From CAYNWH01 sp964400885 (GTDB lineage Bacteria > Patescibacteriota > Patescibacteriia > CAIXNZ01): 64,000 nt of DNA. A model generated the notes under the pieces. That model saw only the letters and a program-made list of their open reading frames with translations. It did not search any database and was not told where the DNA came from. The DNA lies in assembly GCA_964400885.1 (NCBI GenBank), contig CAYNWH010000005.1, positions 3,947 to 67,946 of the forward strand, read 5' to 3'. The translations under genes and the position numbers were made by a program. Below, piece after piece: positions 9,720 to 17,111 of this stretch (the stretch's first letter is position 1; each line of letters opens with the position of its first letter).

Positions 9720-10022
9720 ATGTTTTATTGGATACTGGCCCTGCTGGTGGCAGGACTAATCACGGGCATTGTGCCTCGGAACTTCTGGGGAATAGTGGCC
9801 TGGAGCATTTTCTTGGCCATTGCCGTACCCATCTGTTCCTGGGCGATCAGCTCCATTTGGAGCATTGACCTGCTCCGTGAAGCACTGACCGCTTACGGCA
9901 TGCTGCTAGGTATTTTTCTAGCAGGAGTAGCTCTGCTCGTTCTCATCCTGTTGGGGATTGCCAAACTGCTCAAAGGCATGCTCGGACTCAAGGACTTCGG
10001 CGCAGGACTCAATAACAAATAA
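9720..10022 (+). CDS. Small membrane protein (orphan)
   Basis: 100 aa with about three hydrophobic segments (residues 2-20, 25-45 and 63-85) and a short polar C terminus. No family is recognised. It has a perfect promoter, AAAGGAGG 6 nt before the ATG and its own terminator, so it is a monocistronic and probably well-expressed gene. The coding sequence uses many CTG, GGC and GCC codons and is visibly GC-richer than its neighbours. Confidence 0.75.
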   Translation: MFYWILALLVAGLITGIVPRNFWGIVAWSIFLAIAVPICSWAISSIWSIDLLREALTAYGMLLGIFLAGVALLVLILLGIAKLLKGMLGLKDFGAGLNNK

Positions 10023-10039
10023 AACAACTCCAACTTTTC

Positions 10040-10076
10040 AAACGGGGGCGGCAACATTGTCGCCCTTTTATATTTT
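10040..10076 (+). terminator. Intrinsic terminator
   Basis: GGGCGGCAA / TTGTCGCCC hairpin with one G-T pair and a T-rich tail. It overlaps the end of infB on the other strand. Confidence 0.75.
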
Positions 10077-12059
10077 TTTAATTATTTTCTCTTCTTGATA
10101 AATCATTAAAATATCACCCTCTTGAATTACTGGCTCGCCAATAAAATTTATGCCGCATTCCTGGCCTTCAATAGCTTCAGTAACTATTTGTTTGCCTGTC
10201 TGCAATTCAGAAACTTCTCCTGTAGCAATCAATTCTTTTTTTCTTAAAACATCTGCCTTTGCTCCTTTAACTACCTTGCCTGCTGTTATTTTACCGCCGA
10301 TTACCATATTTTTATTTTCAGTTTTAAAAATAGCCAAAACTTTAACCTTACCTAAATCTTTCCTGACAACTTCAGGGGAAAGCAAAACTGACATTCTGTT
10401 TTTAACATCTGACAATAAATTATAAATAACATCATAATATTTTATCTCCACATTTTTCTCTCGAGCTAAATCACTAGCTAAAGGCGTGGCCTTAACATCA
10501 AAGCCTAAAATCACTGCCCCGCTGCTTGCCGCCATATTTATGTCTGAATCAGTAATATTGCCTAACCCTCTAGATATAATATCGGCCTTAACTTCTTCTG
10601 ATTCTATCTTTTCTAAAGATTCAGCAATAACTTCTAAGGAACCCAAAACATCAGCCTTGATAATTAAATTTAATTTTTTAACATTTTCTTTTTCTTTTTC
10701 CTCTTGTGCTGGCGAAATTTTATTGACAATTGATTTTTCTCTTAGAATTTCGTGTTCTTTGGCTTTTTTATGTTTGCGTTCAATCTTAGCCGTCACTTCC
10801 ATAATATCACCCACTTTAGGCGGATACTTGAAGCCAATAATTTTAACTGGCATAGCCGGACCAGCCTGCTGAACATCTTGATTAATATAATCTTTTAAAG
10901 CTCTGGCTTTGCCAAAGAAAACATCATTAATGCATAAATTATCATTTAATTTCAGGGTTCCATTTTGAATTAAAACCGTGGCAACCGGACCTTCGCCTTT
11001 ATCAATATGGGATTCAATAATGGTACCGACAGCCTCTTTGTCCGGATTTGCCATAATTTTTTCTTTTTCCAAGTCGCTAACTAGCAAAATCGTTTCTAAA
11101 AGATCATCCAGCCCCATATTTTCTTTAGCAGAAATAGGCACGGTGATTGTTTTTCCGCCCCAGTCTTCAGGCGTTAAATTCATTGACGCCAAATCTTGTT
11201 TAACTTTTTCAATATTAGCATCGGGCAAATCAATTTTATTAATCGCTACAATCATAGGGATTTTTGACTGCTGAATAATTTTAATCGCCTCTACTGTCTG
11301 GGGCTTTATGCTATCATTAGCGGCAATAACTAAAATAGCAATGTCAGCAATCTTTGCGCCCCTAGATCTCATAGCTGTAAAAGCTTCATGGCCCGGCGTA
11401 TCAATAAAAGTAATTAACCTGTCTTTCTTTTGGGCTTGGTAAGCACCAATATGCTGGGTAATGCCACCGGCTTCAGTTGCTATTACATTAGTTTTCCTTA
11501 TCATATCAAGCAATTTTGTTTTGCCATGATCAACATGTCCCATTACCACAATCACGGGTGGCCGTGACTTTAAATTTGCTTTTTTCTCTTTACCTAATAT
11601 ATTTTTAATTTTCGCACCTGACTCTGCCTGGACTTCTTCTTCGGAAAGAGAAAGATTGACGCCGAATTCATCGGCCAAAATAGCAGCTGTTTCAAAATCA
11701 ATCCTTTCATTTAAAGAAGCCATGACACCGTTTTTCATTAATTCTTTAATAACCTGATTAACTGGCTTATCAATAACTTTAGCAAAATCTCTGACCGTAA
11801 TGATAGCTGGTATCTTTATCTCTTTTTTTTCAACTTCGACTTTTTCTTCGCCTTGTAATTTCTTAAATTCCTCCAGCTTGGCTTTTTTATCTGATTCAAT
11901 TTTATCCTGTATTTTAGGTCCTAAAACTAAAATTTTACGGGCGATTTTATCATCAATTTTAATTGCTTTTTTGCCAACATCAAAACCGAATTCTGGCAAT
12001 ATTTCCAAAAGTTCCGCCGTATTAAGCTTAAGTTTTCTGGCTAATTCAGTGACATTCAT
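10068..12059 (-). CDS. infB: Translation initiation factor IF-2
   Basis: GTPase that brings initiator tRNA to the ribosome. 663 aa, with a shortened N-terminal region as is common in reduced genomes. IF2_N-like helices lie at residues 1-50 and about 85-140. The G domain has GHVDHGKT near 173, DTPGHEAF near 220 and NKIDL near 275, followed by domains II-IV. The usual nusA and rbfA neighbours are absent here; rbfA is at 26589. A weak hairpin follows the ATG region upstream. Confidence 0.97.
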   Translation of the reverse strand: MNVTELARKLKLNTAELLEILPEFGFDVGKKAIKIDDKIARKILVLGPKIQDKIESDKKAKLEEFKKLQGEEKVEVEKKEIKIPAIITVRDFAKVIDKPVNQVIKELMKNGVMASLNERIDFETAAILADEFGVNLSLSEEEVQAESGAKIKNILGKEKKANLKSRPPVIVVMGHVDHGKTKLLDMIRKTNVIATEAGGITQHIGAYQAQKKDRLITFIDTPGHEAFTAMRSRGAKIADIAILVIAANDSIKPQTVEAIKIIQQSKIPMIVAINKIDLPDANIEKVKQDLASMNLTPEDWGGKTITVPISAKENMGLDDLLETILLVSDLEKEKIMANPDKEAVGTIIESHIDKGEGPVATVLIQNGTLKLNDNLCINDVFFGKARALKDYINQDVQQAGPAMPVKIIGFKYPPKVGDIMEVTAKIERKHKKAKEHEILREKSIVNKISPAQEEKEKENVKKLNLIIKADVLGSLEVIAESLEKIESEEVKADIISRGLGNITDSDINMAASSGAVILGFDVKATPLASDLAREKNVEIKYYDVIYNLLSDVKNRMSVLLSPEVVRKDLGKVKVLAIFKTENKNMVIGGKITAGKVVKGAKADVLRKKELIATGEVSELQTGKQIVTEAIEGQECGINFIGEPVIQEGDILMIYQEEKIIKKI

Positions 12060-12146
12060 AATGATTAAAAAAGAAGGATCAGTTAATCCTTTTATTATCT
12101 TTTAATATAGCTCTAAAAAAATAAAAAGTCAATTACAATTAATTAA

Positions 12147-12178
12147 ATAAAGAGCCGTAAAAACGACTCTTTAATTGA
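12147..12178 (-). terminator. Intrinsic terminator
   Basis: AAAGAG / CTCTTT stem extended by CGT/ACG with a T-rich minus-strand tail, just after the 146-aa zinc-type orphan. Confidence 0.7.
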
Positions 12179-12201
12179 AATTTAAAAACCTTTGAACTTA
12201 T

Positions 12202-12642
12202 TTAGACAGCTCCCGGTGCTTTTAATGCTGAGATTTCTTTTTGTTCATTCGCCATCTGGGCGCAAACTTGACCAAAGCTGCCATAATCATGTAATTCGCA
12301 AGTCGAACAAAAATGGCAATAAACATCTCTGCCCTTTTCCTGCGTACCGCTGATGGCTGACAAAAGCCAGCCGTAGATACGCAAGCAGATGTTAGGAGTC
12401 TGCTCTTTATATCTATGAGCAAAGAGCATTAATCTGTCAGCTGCCAAAGAGGATCTGGCTACTGCTCCGCATTGCTGACATTTATCAGTGCAAATGACCG
12501 CGACATTTATGCCCTTAAAATCATCGGGCTTATAAAGAAGTAAAAAATGACGAAACTCCTCTAGGTTGCTAAAAATCAATTCCAGGTTAATTTCTAGTCC
12601 ATTTCCCCTCAGCAATTTCCTGTATTTTCTTTTAAATTTCAT
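12202..12642 (-). CDS. Orphan protein with two Cys-pair zinc-like motifs
   Basis: 146 aa, no recognised family. Two Cys clusters, CTDKCQQC near residue 50 and CHFCSTC near 107, plus further Cys/His, suggest a bound zinc ion. The N terminus is strongly basic. AAGGAGGG is 6-7 nt before the ATG, and the promoter at 12664-12692 and the terminator at 12147-12178 make it a stand-alone gene. It belongs to the SD-led orphan set. A nucleic-acid or ribosome-associated role is possible but is only inference. Confidence 0.65.
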   Translation of the reverse strand: MKFKRKYRKLLRGNGLEINLELIFSNLEEFRHFLLLYKPDDFKGINVAVICTDKCQQCGAVARSSLAADRLMLFAHRYKEQTPNICLRIYGWLLSAISGTQEKGRDVYCHFCSTCELHDYGSFGQVCAQMANEQKEISALKAPGAV

Positions 12643-12663
12643 TTTAAACCCTCCTTGCTTGAT

Positions 12664-12692
12664 AGATTAACTTTATCTTCAAAGCTTGTCAA
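12664..12692 (-). promoter_or_regulatory. Sigma-70 promoter
   Basis: Minus strand TTGACA (12692-12687), 17-bp spacer, TAATCT (12669-12664), directly upstream of the 146-aa orphan. The rest of 12693-12928 holds only an AT-rich stretch and a small palindrome (12855-12870) before rny. Confidence 0.8.
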
Positions 12693-12928
12693 ATTATTTT
12701 TTCCATGCTAAACTAAAGTTAACTTAATTTATAAAGAATAAATAGAGAAAAGGACTATAAATAAGGGTTGAAAGCAAATAAATTTACATTACCAGTTATT
12801 AAAATTTTATTAATGAACTCATATAAGCACAATCGCAAACTCTCTTCCAAGGGGCGAAATACAAATTTCGTAACTGTTTAATGTACTTTCAAAATCCTGA
12901 TCTCTGTTTTTTTCAATAGGAGAAAACT

Positions 12929-14452
12929 ATGGATATTTTAACTTTTATTGTTTCAGCTTCTGCTGTTATTATTGGCATTGCGGCAGGTTATTTTATTAGA
13001 AAAAACTTAGCCAAAAGAGAAGTAGAAGGCGCTGAAGCTAAAGCTGAAAACTTGCTCAAAGAAGCAAAAAATAAACAAAAAGAAATTCTTTTACAGGCCA
13101 ATGACAAAGCTTTAAACATTATTGACGATGCAAAAAGAGAAGAACAGCAAAGGAGACGGGAATTAACCCACATGCAGCAAAGATTAGAAAAAAGAGAAAG
13201 TATTTTTGATCAAAAGTTGTTAGATCTGGAAAATAAACAACAAAAACTTTTAGACAAAGCTAAAGAAGTTGAAGAGGTCAAAGAAAAAATCAATAAAATC
13301 AGAGAGGAACAGCTGCAAAAATTGGAAAAGATTGCCAAAATGACCAAAGACCAAGCTAAAGATGTGCTTTTGGAAAATACAGAAAAAATGGTAAAAGAAG
13401 ATATTTTAGGCCGGTTAAAAAAATTGCAGGATGAAGGCCAAGAAGAGCTAGATAAGAAAGCCAGAGAAATTCTTTCTCTATCTATTCAAAGATGCTCTAT
13501 TCCTCAGGCGCAGGAAATCACAACTACCACGGTTGATTTGCCAAGCGATGAAATGAAAGGCAGAATTATTGGCCGTGAAGGCAGAAATATCAGATCAATT
13601 GAACAATTAACTGGCGTGGAAATTGTGGTAGATGATACACCCATGGCAATCACGATTTCCGGATTTTCACCGATCAGGCGCCATGTTGCCAAGCGGGCAT
13701 TAGAAGCTTTAATTTTAGATGGCCGTATTCATCCGGCCAGGATTGAAGAAGCCATTGAAAATGCCAAGAAACAAATTGCTTTAGAAATTAAAAAAGCTGG
13801 TGAAGATTCCTTATATGAATTGGGCATCACAGGTATTGATCCTAAACTTGTCCAAATTCTAGGCCGTCTTAAATTCAGAACCAGCTATGGCCATAATGTA
13901 CTTTTGCATTCAATGGAAGTTGCACATTTAGCCGGACTTTTAGCAGAAGAACTTGGTGCTGATGTGACAGTTTGCAAAAAAGGCGGACTTTTTCATGATA
14001 TTGGTAAAGCTGTTGATCACGAAGTTAAAGGCGGACATCCGGAAATTGGTTATGATATTATGAAAAAATTCAATATGCCTGAAGAAATTGCTTACATGTG
14101 CATTGCCCACCATGAAGACGCTCCGAAGACTCTTGAAGGCATTATTGTTAAAGTCGCTGATGCTATTTCTGGTGCCAGACCAGGCGCACGTAAAGACACT
14201 TATGAGAGATATCTGCAAAGACTTGAAGAATTAGAAAACGTAGCTAATTCTTTTGAAGGCGTGCAAAAAAGTTATGCTATTCAGGCCGGACGAGAAGTTC
14301 GTATCTTTGTCATGCCAGATACCATAGATGATTTGGCAGCTGCTAAATTAGCGCAAAACATTGCTCACAAAATAGAAGAAGAACTCAAATATCCTGGTGA
14401 AATTAAAGTCAGCGTTATTCGCGAAATGCGTATAACTGAATATGCTAGGTAA
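12929..14452 (+). CDS. rny: Ribonuclease Y
   Basis: Membrane-anchored endoribonuclease that starts mRNA decay. 507 aa: N-terminal membrane helix (about 2-23), a long charged coiled coil (about 25-190), a KH domain with the GREGRNIRSIE loop near 215, then an HD domain with HDIGKAVD near 355 supplying the metal-binding His-Asp pair. An AGGAG lies before the ATG. The metallophosphoesterase ymdB follows on the same strand, the order also found in Firmicutes, where the two proteins are functionally linked. Confidence 0.96.
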   Translation: MDILTFIVSASAVIIGIAAGYFIRKNLAKREVEGAEAKAENLLKEAKNKQKEILLQANDKALNIIDDAKREEQQRRRELTHMQQRLEKRESIFDQKLLDLENKQQKLLDKAKEVEEVKEKINKIREEQLQKLEKIAKMTKDQAKDVLLENTEKMVKEDILGRLKKLQDEGQEELDKKAREILSLSIQRCSIPQAQEITTTTVDLPSDEMKGRIIGREGRNIRSIEQLTGVEIVVDDTPMAITISGFSPIRRHVAKRALEALILDGRIHPARIEEAIENAKKQIALEIKKAGEDSLYELGITGIDPKLVQILGRLKFRTSYGHNVLLHSMEVAHLAGLLAEELGADVTVCKKGGLFHDIGKAVDHEVKGGHPEIGYDIMKKFNMPEEIAYMCIAHHEDAPKTLEGIIVKVADAISGARPGARKDTYERYLQRLEELENVANSFEGVQKSYAIQAGREVRIFVMPDTIDDLAAAKLAQNIAHKIEEELKYPGEIKVSVIREMRITEYAR

Positions 14453-14454
14453 AA

Positions 14455-14594
14455 ATAACCAATAACCAAGCACCAAATTCCAAACAAACTACAGTAATCA
14501 AATTCCAAAATCTAAACCAATTTTTTTAACATTTGAATTTAGGATTTATAATTTGTTTGTTATTTGGAATTTGAGATTTGGTGCTTTTAAAAAT
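14455..14594. repeat. Long imperfect inverted repeat
   Basis: Left arm words such as AAGCACCAAATTCCAAAC are mirrored by GTTTGTTATTTGGAATTTG..GGTGCTT on the right. The same words recur at 26935-27120. Confidence 0.55.
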
Positions 14595-15398
14595 ATGACT
14601 CCAATCAAAATCTTATTTTTCGGTGATATTTTCGGTAGAATCGGCCGCCAAGCCGTAAAAAAGGCAATGCCTGATTTAAAAGAAAAATATCAGCCGGATT
14701 TAATTTTAGCTAATGCCGAAAATTTGGCTCATGGCCGAGGAGTAACGGCTTCAACGCTGGAAGAAATGTCAGAAGCTGGCATTGATCTTTTTACTTCAGG
14801 CAACCATGTCTGGGATAAAAAAGATGCTTATTTAATTCTGAATAAGAAGAATTCAAATTTATTAAGGCCAGCCAATTATCCTGAAGGCACGCCTGGTCAT
14901 GGCGAAAAAATCATTAAAGTTGGCATAAATTCAATACTTGTGGTAAACTTAATAGGTAGAGTATTTTTCCGTGAAGACTTTGATTGCCCTTTTCGCGCTA
15001 TTGATAAAATCTTAAAAGAGCGTGCCAAAACTAAATTAGCCGGCATCATTGTTGATTTTCATGCTGAAGCTACGAGTGAAAAAGTAGCCATGGGCTATTA
15101 TTTGGATGGCAGGATTTCGGCGATTTTAGGCAGCCATACGCATGTCCAGACAGCTGATGAACAAATTCTAGATAAAGGGACTGCTTATTTAACGGACATG
15201 GGCATGACCGGCCCGCATGATTCAGTCATTGGTTTAGATAAGAAAATAATTATTCAAAATTTTCTTAGCCAGATTAATCAATCAGCAGAAATTCCAGAAA
15301 ACGGCCCAGCCCAAATCAATGCCGTATACTTGGAAATTAATCCCAAGACCAAAAAAGCTGTAAAGATTGAAAGAATCAATATGGGAATTCAAATATAA
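14595..15398 (+). CDS. ymdB: YmdB-family metallophosphoesterase
   Basis: 267-aa calcineurin-like phosphodiesterase; homologues hydrolyse 2',3'-cAMP and influence RNase Y. Metal ligands are visible as FFGDIFG near residue 9, NAENLAHG near 38, SGNHVWD near 67 and GSHTHVQTAD near 178. I chose ATG 14595 because the longer frame from 14553 reads through the upstream inverted repeat and has no family counterpart. It lies 140 nt after rny. Confidence 0.92.
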   Translation: MTPIKILFFGDIFGRIGRQAVKKAMPDLKEKYQPDLILANAENLAHGRGVTASTLEEMSEAGIDLFTSGNHVWDKKDAYLILNKKNSNLLRPANYPEGTPGHGEKIIKVGINSILVVNLIGRVFFREDFDCPFRAIDKILKERAKTKLAGIIVDFHAEATSEKVAMGYYLDGRISAILGSHTHVQTADEQILDKGTAYLTDMGMTGPHDSVIGLDKKIIIQNFLSQINQSAEIPENGPAQINAVYLEINPKTKKAVKIERINMGIQI

Positions 15399-15448
15399 AT
15401 TATTCCTATATCTAATTACACATTACTAATTACTAATAACTTACAGCC

Positions 15449-15730
15449 ATGAATAAAGCCAAATTAATTGAGGATGTTGCCTCAAAAGCTCATTTAACTA
15501 AAAAACAAGTTGAAGCAGTGATTGAAACGATTTTGCAGACGATTATGGACACTTTGAAAGCTGGCGAAAGCGTTACGCTAGCTGGTTTTGGCACTTTTTC
15601 TGCTAAAGTCAGACATGCCAGAAAAGGCGTTAACCCGCAAAAGCCTTCAGAGAAAATTGATATTCCAGAAGTTACAATCCCTAAATTTAAATCTGGCAAA
15701 GCCTTGAAAGACGCCCTGAAAAACAAATAA
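15449..15730 (+). CDS. HU-family DNA-binding protein (copy 1)
   Basis: 93-aa histone-like protein that bends and compacts DNA as a dimer. It has the standard fold order: the N-terminal helices, GFGTFSAKVRHARKGVNPQ in the beta-arm region, and the IPEVTIPKFKSGKALKD tail. A second HU gene is at 55988; the two differ in the arm sequence, so they may form distinct homo- or heterodimers. Confidence 0.95.
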   Translation: MNKAKLIEDVASKAHLTKKQVEAVIETILQTIMDTLKAGESVTLAGFGTFSAKVRHARKGVNPQKPSEKIDIPEVTIPKFKSGKALKDALKNK

Positions 15731-15746
15731 AACTACTACCCTCAAA

Positions 15747-15800
15747 TAAAAAATAGCATTGTCATGGTGAGCACAGTTGAACCATCAATGCTATTTTTTA
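15747..15800 (+). terminator. Intrinsic terminator of HU
   Basis: AAAAAATAGCATTG / CAATGCTATTTTTT arms with an inner ATGGT/ACCAT stem and a T-run. Confidence 0.85.
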
Positions 15801-15812
15801 TTTAATATAAAT

Positions 15813-15849
15813 TAAAAGGCCCCCGATTCGTATGAAACGAACCGGGGGC
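15813..15849 (-). terminator. Strong GC-rich intrinsic terminator
   Basis: On the minus strand CCCCCGGTTCGT / ACGAATCGGGGG with a 5-nt loop, then CCTTTTT. It ends minus-strand transcription of the GC-rich island and lies inside the tail of a 99-codon frame (15802-16101), which is one reason I do not call that frame a gene. Confidence 0.85.
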
Positions 15850-16124
15850 GGGTTGCAGCGCATCCGGCACTGAGTCTAAGTAGTGGCTTCTGTCCAGACC
15901 ATTTGATCGTGCCCTTCTTGTAGCGGGCCGGCAAGTGTGGCGGGCGCAATGGGCGCCCTTTGACACGCCCGCCAAAGGATCGACGCGAGATATGGCCATG
16001 GCGACTGGAAGTTTCCCGCCGCCCCGAAGGCCCCTCGCGACCGGCCCAAGCGTGCTGATTTTTAGAGACTTCGCGTCCCTAGGCCAACCAGCAACATTCA
16101 CAAGGCTGACTTTTTTGGGCAGGC
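15850..16124 (-). other. GC-rich, hairpin-dense 3' part of the island transcript
   Basis: About 275 nt with several short perfect stems (for example GGGCGCCC..GGGCGCC-type inversions around 15945) and no convincing gene. A 99-codon frame from a GTG at 16101 crosses it but ends inside the terminator hairpin and is Arg/Pro-rich in the way random GC-rich sequence is. A structured non-coding RNA or long 3' untranslated region is more likely. It does not show the conserved core of RNase P RNA, tmRNA or SRP RNA. Confidence 0.4.
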
Positions 16125-16310
16125 TCAGTCAGCAAACCCGTTAGGAGCGGTAAAGCCGCTTGGGAAGAAGTTTTTCATGTTTCCCTCTCCCGTTTTGAGC
16201 TGCGCCTTACCCTGAAGTTCAGCAGGGCATTGACGCTGACAGTCATGCAACTGAGTCGCACCCAGCCGCAGAGCCAATACATGGAAGTTCGTTTGCCTTG
16301 GCTTCCTCAA
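16125..16310 (-). CDS. Possible small protein 3 of an overlapping chain
   Basis: 61 codons starting at a TTG (16310) that overlaps the stop of the preceding mini-ORF (CTTGA). The product is basic with no family. GGGAGAGGG lies upstream of an internal ATG giving a 17-aa alternative. Translation is unproven; the evidence is the stop/start overlap and the position in the chain. Confidence 0.3.
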   Translation of the reverse strand: MRKPRQTNFHVLALRLGATQLHDCQRQCPAELQGKAQLKTGEGNMKNFFPSGFTAPNGFAD

Positions 16311-16375
16311 GGACCCAGCACCGCGGCCTTAACGCGGCGGTATCCCTGAGAAAACCACTTCGCATGGCTTCTCAC
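16307..16375 (-). CDS. Possible 22-aa mini-ORF 2 of an overlapping chain
   Basis: GTG start overlapping the stop of ORF 1 (CAGTGA), with GGAGGTG 7 nt upstream. It is basic, ends at a TGA that itself overlaps the next TTG start, and has no family. It would be translated by coupling, or by a -1 shift from ORF 1. Confidence 0.3.
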   Translation of the reverse strand: MRSHAKWFSQGYRRVKAAVLGP

Positions 16376-16572
16376 TGCTTTTCACCTCCGTTGCGTTGGT
16401 GGTGATGTTTTGACCACGGCCAGCTTTTAAGCCGAGAGGCGCTATCTCGCGGTTTTTCCAAACCCGAGCGTCTGCGCCGACTGGCCGACCTTGCCATGGA
16501 TGCCTCCATACAGTCGCCGTAAGACTGCGGTTGACAGCCAAGGCGATGGGTCTCAAAGCCTTGCGTCCTCAA
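16372..16572 (-). CDS. Possible 66-aa basic protein 1 of an overlapping chain
   Basis: TTG start with AGGAGG exactly 7 nt upstream, ideal spacing. The product is Arg/Ser/Lys-rich with a C-terminal His stretch and is unlike anything I recognise. It lies just downstream of structured leader unit B. The GC-rich composition makes long open frames cheap, so the SD and the coupled downstream starts are the main support. Confidence 0.4.
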   Translation of the reverse strand: MRTQGFETHRLGCQPQSYGDCMEASMARSASRRRRSGLEKPRDSASRLKSWPWSKHHHQRNGGEKQ

Positions 16573-16623
16573 ACCTTCACCTCCTCTCAAATAAAATTTT
16601 TATTTAAAAATTCAATTTTCCTC

Positions 16624-16729
16624 CTTTCTAAAACCACGAATTAATCGTGGGCTTAGAAAAGCGGGTGAACTTTAGCTCACCCAGGGCTCTGCTTCCCCTC
16701 TGGCTCGCCATTTGCTATCGCGCAAATGG
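16624..16729 (-). ncRNA. Structured leader unit B
   Basis: In transcript order: hairpin CCATTTGC/GCAAATGG (16729-16708), conserved core (16706-16685, complement of GGCTCTGCTTCCCCTCTGG), hairpin GGGTGA/TCACCC (16682-16663), and a nested hairpin CTTTTCTAA..TTAGAAAG enclosing CCACGA/TCGTGG (16661-16624) whose 3' arm runs straight into GGAGG. It is a second copy of the architecture at 16849-16983. Confidence 0.55.
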
Positions 16730-16737
16730 TGACAAAA

Positions 16738-16766
16738 GCGCCCGTTTTTCTGCCCGGGACGGGCGC
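16738..16766 (-). terminator. Hairpin terminator between the two leader units
   Basis: GCGCCCGT / ACGGGCGC stem followed by TTTTGT on the minus strand, just after the 14-aa ORF. Confidence 0.65.
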
Positions 16767-16778
16767 GGTCGGTTTTTT

Positions 16779-16823
16779 TCAAACGAACACAAATCCTGCA
16801 AAGTAGCCGACGTAATGGCCCAT
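16779..16823 (-). CDS. Possible 14-aa hydrophobic peptide
   Basis: ATG (16823) with GGGAGGG 5 nt upstream; it encodes a 14-residue Gly/Phe/Val-rich peptide and stops at 16779, followed by a terminator. It sits right after structured leader unit A. It could be a leader peptide or a small membrane-active peptide. Confidence 0.35.
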   Translation of the reverse strand: MGHYVGYFAGFVFV

Positions 16824-16848
16824 GTAATCCCTCCCTTAGACGTCAGAC

Positions 16849-16983
16849 CTTATCTAAAGCCACAAATGGCTTTATGGACTTAGATAAGTGGGCCGAACTA
16901 CGATTGTTTTCGTAGCTCGGCCCGGGAGAATCTTATTCTCGCGGAGGCTCTGCTTCCTCTAGGCTCACCACTTTAGGCAGGTG
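16849..16983 (-). ncRNA. Structured leader unit A
   Basis: In transcript order: CACC/GGTG hairpin (16983-16966), conserved core (16966-16946, complement of GGCTCTGCTTCCTCTAGGC), GAGAAT/ATTCTC hairpin (16940-16926), a GC-rich hairpin GGGCCGA..TCGGCCC (16923-16890), and a nested CTTATCTAA..TTAGATAAG hairpin (16888-16849), then an SD and the 14-aa ORF. The order and core match unit B, while the stem sequences differ. Confidence 0.55.
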
Positions 16984-17026
16984 ACTCCTTTGGGCCGGTT
17001 TGCGTATTCGCGTTGGGTGAATTTCA

Positions 17027-17048
17027 CTAACGGAATTTCATCATTCAT
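17027..17048 (-). other. Strong SD with short overlapping starts
   Basis: AGGAGG (17055-17050) is followed by ATG 17048 (27-codon frame to 16965, poor 1-nt spacing) and by ATG 17044 (5 codons, good spacing). It looks like a leader-peptide or start-site arrangement upstream of unit A. Neither frame is secure. Confidence 0.3.
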
Positions 17049-17069
17049 CCCTCCTCGGATGGCCTGGGG

Positions 17070-17098
17070 GCGGTTCCGCTGCGCGGAACCGCCCCGGT
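17070..17098 (-). repeat. GC-rich perfect hairpin
   Basis: GGGGCGGTTCCGC / GCGGAACCGCCCC with a 3-nt loop, just after the 335-aa gene. The same 13-base arm occurs at 54020-54032. Confidence 0.7.
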
Positions 17099-17111
17099 TG
17101 AGGCGTTGACG

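Noticed and set aside
15802..16101. 99-codon frame on the minus strand
   Set aside because: Starts at a GTG without SD, ends inside a strong terminator hairpin, and has the Arg/Pro/Gly content of random GC-rich DNA.
16624..16983. Known riboswitch (glutamine, c-di-GMP-I, ZTP, fluoride and others)
   Set aside because: Repeated GAAGCAGAGCC loop and hairpin order do not match the consensus sequences I remember; only superficial word matches such as GACGCAAGGC nearby.
15850..17060. RNase P RNA, tmRNA, SRP RNA or a group II intron
   Set aside because: The conserved cores (for example GAGGAAAGTCC of RNase P, the tmRNA tRNA-like end, the SRP GGAAG loop in context, intron domain V) are not visible on either strand.
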